Of a DNA stretch of 34,606 nucleotides, positions 31,858 through 34,606 are shown one piece after another. The stretch spans positions 1 through 34,606 of the forward strand of contig JAAYSH010000037.1 of assembly GCA_012518415.1 (NCBI GenBank), read 5' to 3'. A program made the position numbers and the translations under genes. The notes beneath the pieces were generated by a model that saw nothing but the letters and a program-made list of their open reading frames with translations, ran no database searches and had not been told where the DNA came from. The stretch comes from Erysipelotrichaceae bacterium (GTDB lineage Bacteria; Bacillota_I; Bacilli_A; RFN20; CAG-826). Numbering within the stretch: the first letter of the stretch is position 1; every line of letters begins with the position of its first letter.

Positions 31858-33561
31858 CTATTGTTCTAGTAAATATTGTAAAAGTATTTCACTTGCCCGT
31901 TGCGGTCCACTTGTTTCAAAGCCCGGTAAGGCAAGTTTTGTGTAAAGTTCACCAAGTAACACACCTCTTTGATCAAGGAGGTTAAAGTAATTTTCAAGTA
32001 AAACTTCGGTTTGCTCTTTTCTTTGCAAAGGTCCAAAGGGGTTAGCAAAATAAGATTCAACTAAGCCTTTTTCAGCGGTTGTCCCTTTTGCTCTTCTTCG
32101 GCCAGCTTTAAATACATCAAGTGCTTCATCCACATTATCAAATAATCTGAGCCCTTCTTTATCTTCATAGTTATTTGCGTATAAGACTAAATGAATTGGA
32201 TGTTTCGTTGAGATAAATTCATAACTTGATAGTGGCATAATTAAGCGCGCGTTAGTTTGGTCAGGATTCATAAATATCGCCCGATCAAATTCTTCATATG
32301 CATAGCCAGCATCTAAATCATCAAGACGGACGAATGCTCCAATTTCAGTTCCGCTGCCGGAGACGACTTTATTATTAATCGAAAATACACCCATATCATC
32401 AAATACTACTTCCATTGATTTAATATAGTCCTTTCCGATAACACGGAGTGCTTCAAGCGTTTCTGATTTACCTGCACCACTATCACCGATGATAACGACG
32501 TTTCTGCGTTTATTATTATTTAAATCAATTCTAACCATCGCACCATGAACGGGTAAATTACCGCGGTTAATCATTGCGACATTATGTAACGTTAGAACCA
32601 TTTTCTTTAAGTAACCAAAGTAATCATTTTTGGCTGCTCTTGAAACAAAGCCGATATATACATCATTTTCCTTATCATGATGAAATTTACAGTCAAATTC
32701 ATCTTCTCTAATCCCGTAGAGGAAAATTAAATCAGGTTTAGCGTTTTTACAGTAATCAGGTGATGCGATTTCAAATAAGTTTGTTAGTCCAATTCCTTGA
32801 TGGAGTAAATCGCGGTGAATATAACAAAAGGCGAGTAAATCACCAACTAAAAGCGGGAATATATAATAATGGGTATTATCAATACTTAAGTAATTAATCG
32901 GGTTATGATCAATTTCTTCAAAAACACCTTCACGAATATTACTTTTCGTATAAACGATAAATGGTGGTTGGGTTGCTACTGTTGTTATTAAAGGAATTCG
33001 GTATAAGTTTTCATAACCTTCTTCTAAATTAAGTCGATATGTTGCATATAAAAGTGAAGCATTCGTACCAGCAGGTAATTGACGGTATACCGTATGTGGT
33101 CTGCCTAATATTGTTTCTGTTATTGTCCGGTATAGGGCAATAATGTTTTCAGAAAACACTTCTGTAGCCGCAATCATTTCTGGATATTTCGCACTTTGTG
33201 GATGTGCCATTGATGAACGCATCATCCCAAAACGATTAAGCGCTCGCCAGTGATCATAAAACATATTTGTAAAATGTAGTAGCGGTCTACGCTTTGTGCG
33301 AAACTTGATTAAGTTTGGATCAATTTGAGATGCTTGATCAAAATTATGTGTAATTAACAGACGATAAAACCCGAGTAGTTCCTGAGTTGTTGGATATCCT
33401 AGTTGTTTAAGTATTTCATGGTCTTCCTTTTGCAAACGTGTGTAAAATTGCCGTAAAACATTTTGAAAATGCCATGAATTTATAATGGAAACTTTTGAAT
33501 CAATTTCACTTGAATCAAAGTTCATTAGTACGTATTCATCAGTTAAATGGAATTTTTTCAT
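31858..33561 (-). CDS. PEPCK/HPr-kinase-like P-loop protein of unknown substrate
   Basis: The 567-aa protein has an N-terminal region of about 330 residues with no recognised family. A P-loop domain follows: GDSGAGKSET (359-368, K365), VVFDDMG (385-391), then RRRAKGTTAEKGL and SYFANPFG (488-510). The P-loop form is closest to HPr kinase (GxSGxGKSE), while the AKGTTAEKG...FANPFG part resembles the nucleotide-binding region of ATP-dependent PEP carboxykinase. The two families share a fold. It cannot be named as either. The ATG at 33561 has AGGGGGA six bases upstream; a start eight codons earlier has no ribosome-binding site. It precedes gdhA in the same operon, so a role linked to carbon/nitrogen metabolism is possible. 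Confidence 0.7.
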   Translation of the reverse strand: MKKFHLTDEYVLMNFDSSEIDSKVSIINSWHFQNVLRQFYTRLQKEDHEILKQLGYPTTQELLGFYRLLITHNFDQASQIDPNLIKFRTKRRPLLHFTNMFYDHWRALNRFGMMRSSMAHPQSAKYPEMIAATEVFSENIIALYRTITETILGRPHTVYRQLPAGTNASLLYATYRLNLEEGYENLYRIPLITTVATQPPFIVYTKSNIREGVFEEIDHNPINYLSIDNTHYYIFPLLVGDLLAFCYIHRDLLHQGIGLTNLFEIASPDYCKNAKPDLIFLYGIREDEFDCKFHHDKENDVYIGFVSRAAKNDYFGYLKKMVLTLHNVAMINRGNLPVHGAMVRIDLNNNKRRNVVIIGDSGAGKSETLEALRVIGKDYIKSMEVVFDDMGVFSINNKVVSGSGTEIGAFVRLDDLDAGYAYEEFDRAIFMNPDQTNARLIMPLSSYEFISTKHPIHLVLYANNYEDKEGLRLFDNVDEALDVFKAGRRRAKGTTAEKGLVESYFANPFGPLQRKEQTEVLLENYFNLLDQRGVLLGELYTKLALPGFETSGPQRASEILLQYLLEQ

Positions 33562-33669
33562 CGCTTTTCCCCCTATATAAACCATTATTATTTTAACTTA
33601 TTATGAAAAAATTTCCACCTTGAGTCCTAAAATTTTATGCTTCATTCTCTTAAAGATGTAAAAATATAG

Positions 33670-33675
33670 TACAAT
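33670..33675 (+). promoter_or_regulatory. Candidate -10 of the aminotransferase gene
   Basis: TACAAT lies 37 bases before the ATG in the 151-base gap between this gene and the divergent P-loop protein gene. No good -35 is seen at 16-18 bases, so support is limited. Confidence 0.35.
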
Positions 33676-33712
33676 ATCTACTAGTAATGAATTTAACTGG
33701 AGGAATATAAAA

Positions 33713-34606
33713 ATGGAATTTAGTAAAGAAATTGGTGAATCACTAACATTAAAATTTAGTGAACTAGCAAGAAAATATAAAGATGAAGGTAAAGAAATTA
33801 TTTCCATGGCAGTTGGTGAGCCAAACTTCCATACACCTGATTACATAAAAAAAGCAACCATTGATGCAATTAATAATAACTTAACAAAATACTCTTCTTC
33901 ACGCGGCTTATTTCCGCTTCGTGATGCGGTTGTTAAAGATTTAAACGAACGATTTAAAACTGATTATGGAGCAAGTAATGTTTTAATTACTCCTGGAGTA
34001 AAAAGTTCACTCCATCTAGCTCTTGCATCAGTCTTACTTCCTCAAGATGAGGTGATTGTGTTAAGCCCGTATTATGTTTCTTATCCAGCAATTATTAAAA
34101 TCGCTGAACCAAAAAGCAAAATAACTTATATCCCTAGTTTAGAAAATGGCCGACTTGATTTAGGGCTAATTTCTGGGGCATTTAATAAAAACACAAAAGT
34201 AATTATTGTTAACTCCCCTTCAAATCCAGCAGGAATTGTCTTAAATGAGGAAGAAATTGAAACAATTATTACGCTTGCAAAAAAATATAATACGTACATT
34301 TTAAGTGATGAAATTTATGATAAATTAGTCTTTGACGGTGTCGAATTTAATTCGTTTTTAGGTCGCGGAGTTAAAGACTTACTTATTTATACGAACGGAT
34401 ATTCAAAATCATATGCGATGACCGGGTTTAGAATTGGTTATACAGTCGCATCAAGTGAAGTAATTGAAAAAATGTTAAAGTTGCAGCAAAACATTAATAC
34501 TCATACTGCTACATTTACGCAGTATGGTGCGCTAAGTACATATGAGAATGAACCAACCCATTTAAAACCATACTTAAAAGACTTACAGTACCGTGTAAAT
34601 AAACTC
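33713..34606 (+). CDS. Class I/II PLP-dependent aminotransferase (3' end outside window)
   Basis: The first 298 codons are present and the frame is open at the right edge; the family is usually about 380-400 aa. The fold-type I aminotransferase motifs are in order: VGEPNFHTP (34-42), YSSSRGLFPLR, NSPSNPAG (167-174), SDEIY (198-202) and SKSYAMTGFRIGY (231-243) with PLP-binding lysine K232. The sequence is close to aspartate or aromatic aminotransferases of the PatA/AspC group, but the amino acid used cannot be told from it. GGAGG lies nine bases before the ATG. It is divergent from the P-loop protein-gdhA operon, which supplies glutamate, the usual amino donor. Confidence 0.92.
   Translation, partial: MEFSKEIGESLTLKFSELARKYKDEGKEIISMAVGEPNFHTPDYIKKATIDAINNNLTKYSSSRGLFPLRDAVVKDLNERFKTDYGASNVLITPGVKSSLHLALASVLLPQDEVIVLSPYYVSYPAIIKIAEPKSKITYIPSLENGRLDLGLISGAFNKNTKVIIVNSPSNPAGIVLNEEEIETIITLAKKYNTYILSDEIYDKLVFDGVEFNSFLGRGVKDLLIYTNGYSKSYAMTGFRIGYTVASSEVIEKMLKLQQNINTHTATFTQYGALSTYENEPTHLKPYLKDLQYRVNKL

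Noticed and set aside
1-34606. tRNA genes, CRISPR arrays, insertion sequences or riboswitches
   Set aside because: No cloverleaf/T-loop sequence, regular repeat-spacer pattern, transposase or known aptamer pattern was seen in the gaps, though no covariance-model search could be run.
1-34606. Mycoplasma-type UGA=Trp code
   Set aside because: TGA ends several genes at positions that overlap the next start (ATGA at jetB/jetC, rlmN/prpC), and full-length proteins are read with TGG for tryptophan.

Overview
The window is AT-rich, densely packed bacterial DNA from a low-GC Firmicutes-type organism. A compact member of the Bacilli or an Acholeplasma/Erysipelotrichia/RF39-like relative would fit, but the exact taxon is inferred. 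TGA is used as a stop codon (for example jetB, prpC-overlapping rlmN), and long frames read correctly with the standard bacterial code, so this is not a UGA=Trp mycoplasma. The central block keeps the gene order known from Bacillus (yloA/rqcH, gmk, priA, rsmB, rlmN, prpC, prkC, rsgA, rpe, rpmB).

Layout: (1) 1-2822, minus strand: the start of hsdS and a long hsdM of a type I restriction-modification system. (2) 2976-6660, minus: glgC-glgD-glgA, the ADP-glucose route to glycogen. (3) 7082-12523, minus: a three-gene condensin-like operon jetA-jetB-jetC (Wadjet/MksFEB type) with no adjacent jetD nuclease. (4) 12757-13472, plus: a two-helix membrane protein and ribosomal protein L28. (5) 13544-19747, minus: rsmB-like, rlmN, prpC, prkC-like, rsgA, then rpe and a membrane protein. 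These make or mature the ribosome and carry a Ser/Thr phosphatase-kinase pair. The rsmB-like protein has lost its catalytic residues. The kinase is soluble and of non-RD type. (6) 19867-23258, minus: gmk, priA and a small protein with a Cys/Asp-rich tail, in the place where Bacillus has def-fmt. (7) 23352-28514: rqcH, trmL, a choline-kinase-like phosphotransferase, inorganic pyrophosphatase, a thioredoxin-like lipoprotein and MscS, mostly as divergent or convergent single genes. (8) 28779-34606: a TGS/uridine-kinase-like protein, glutamate dehydrogenase behind a PEPCK/HPr-kinase-like P-loop protein, and the start of a class I aminotransferase.

Genes overlap or abut, convergent genes share bidirectional terminators, and several promoters lie so close to their start codons that the mRNAs should be leaderless or begin at the Shine-Dalgarno sequence. 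No tRNA, rRNA, CRISPR array, insertion sequence or riboswitch was recognised. The points most worth a second look are the degenerate RsmB, the JetABC operon without JetD, the Cys-rich-tailed protein, the non-RD kinase, and the PEPCK/HPrK-like protein beside gdhA.
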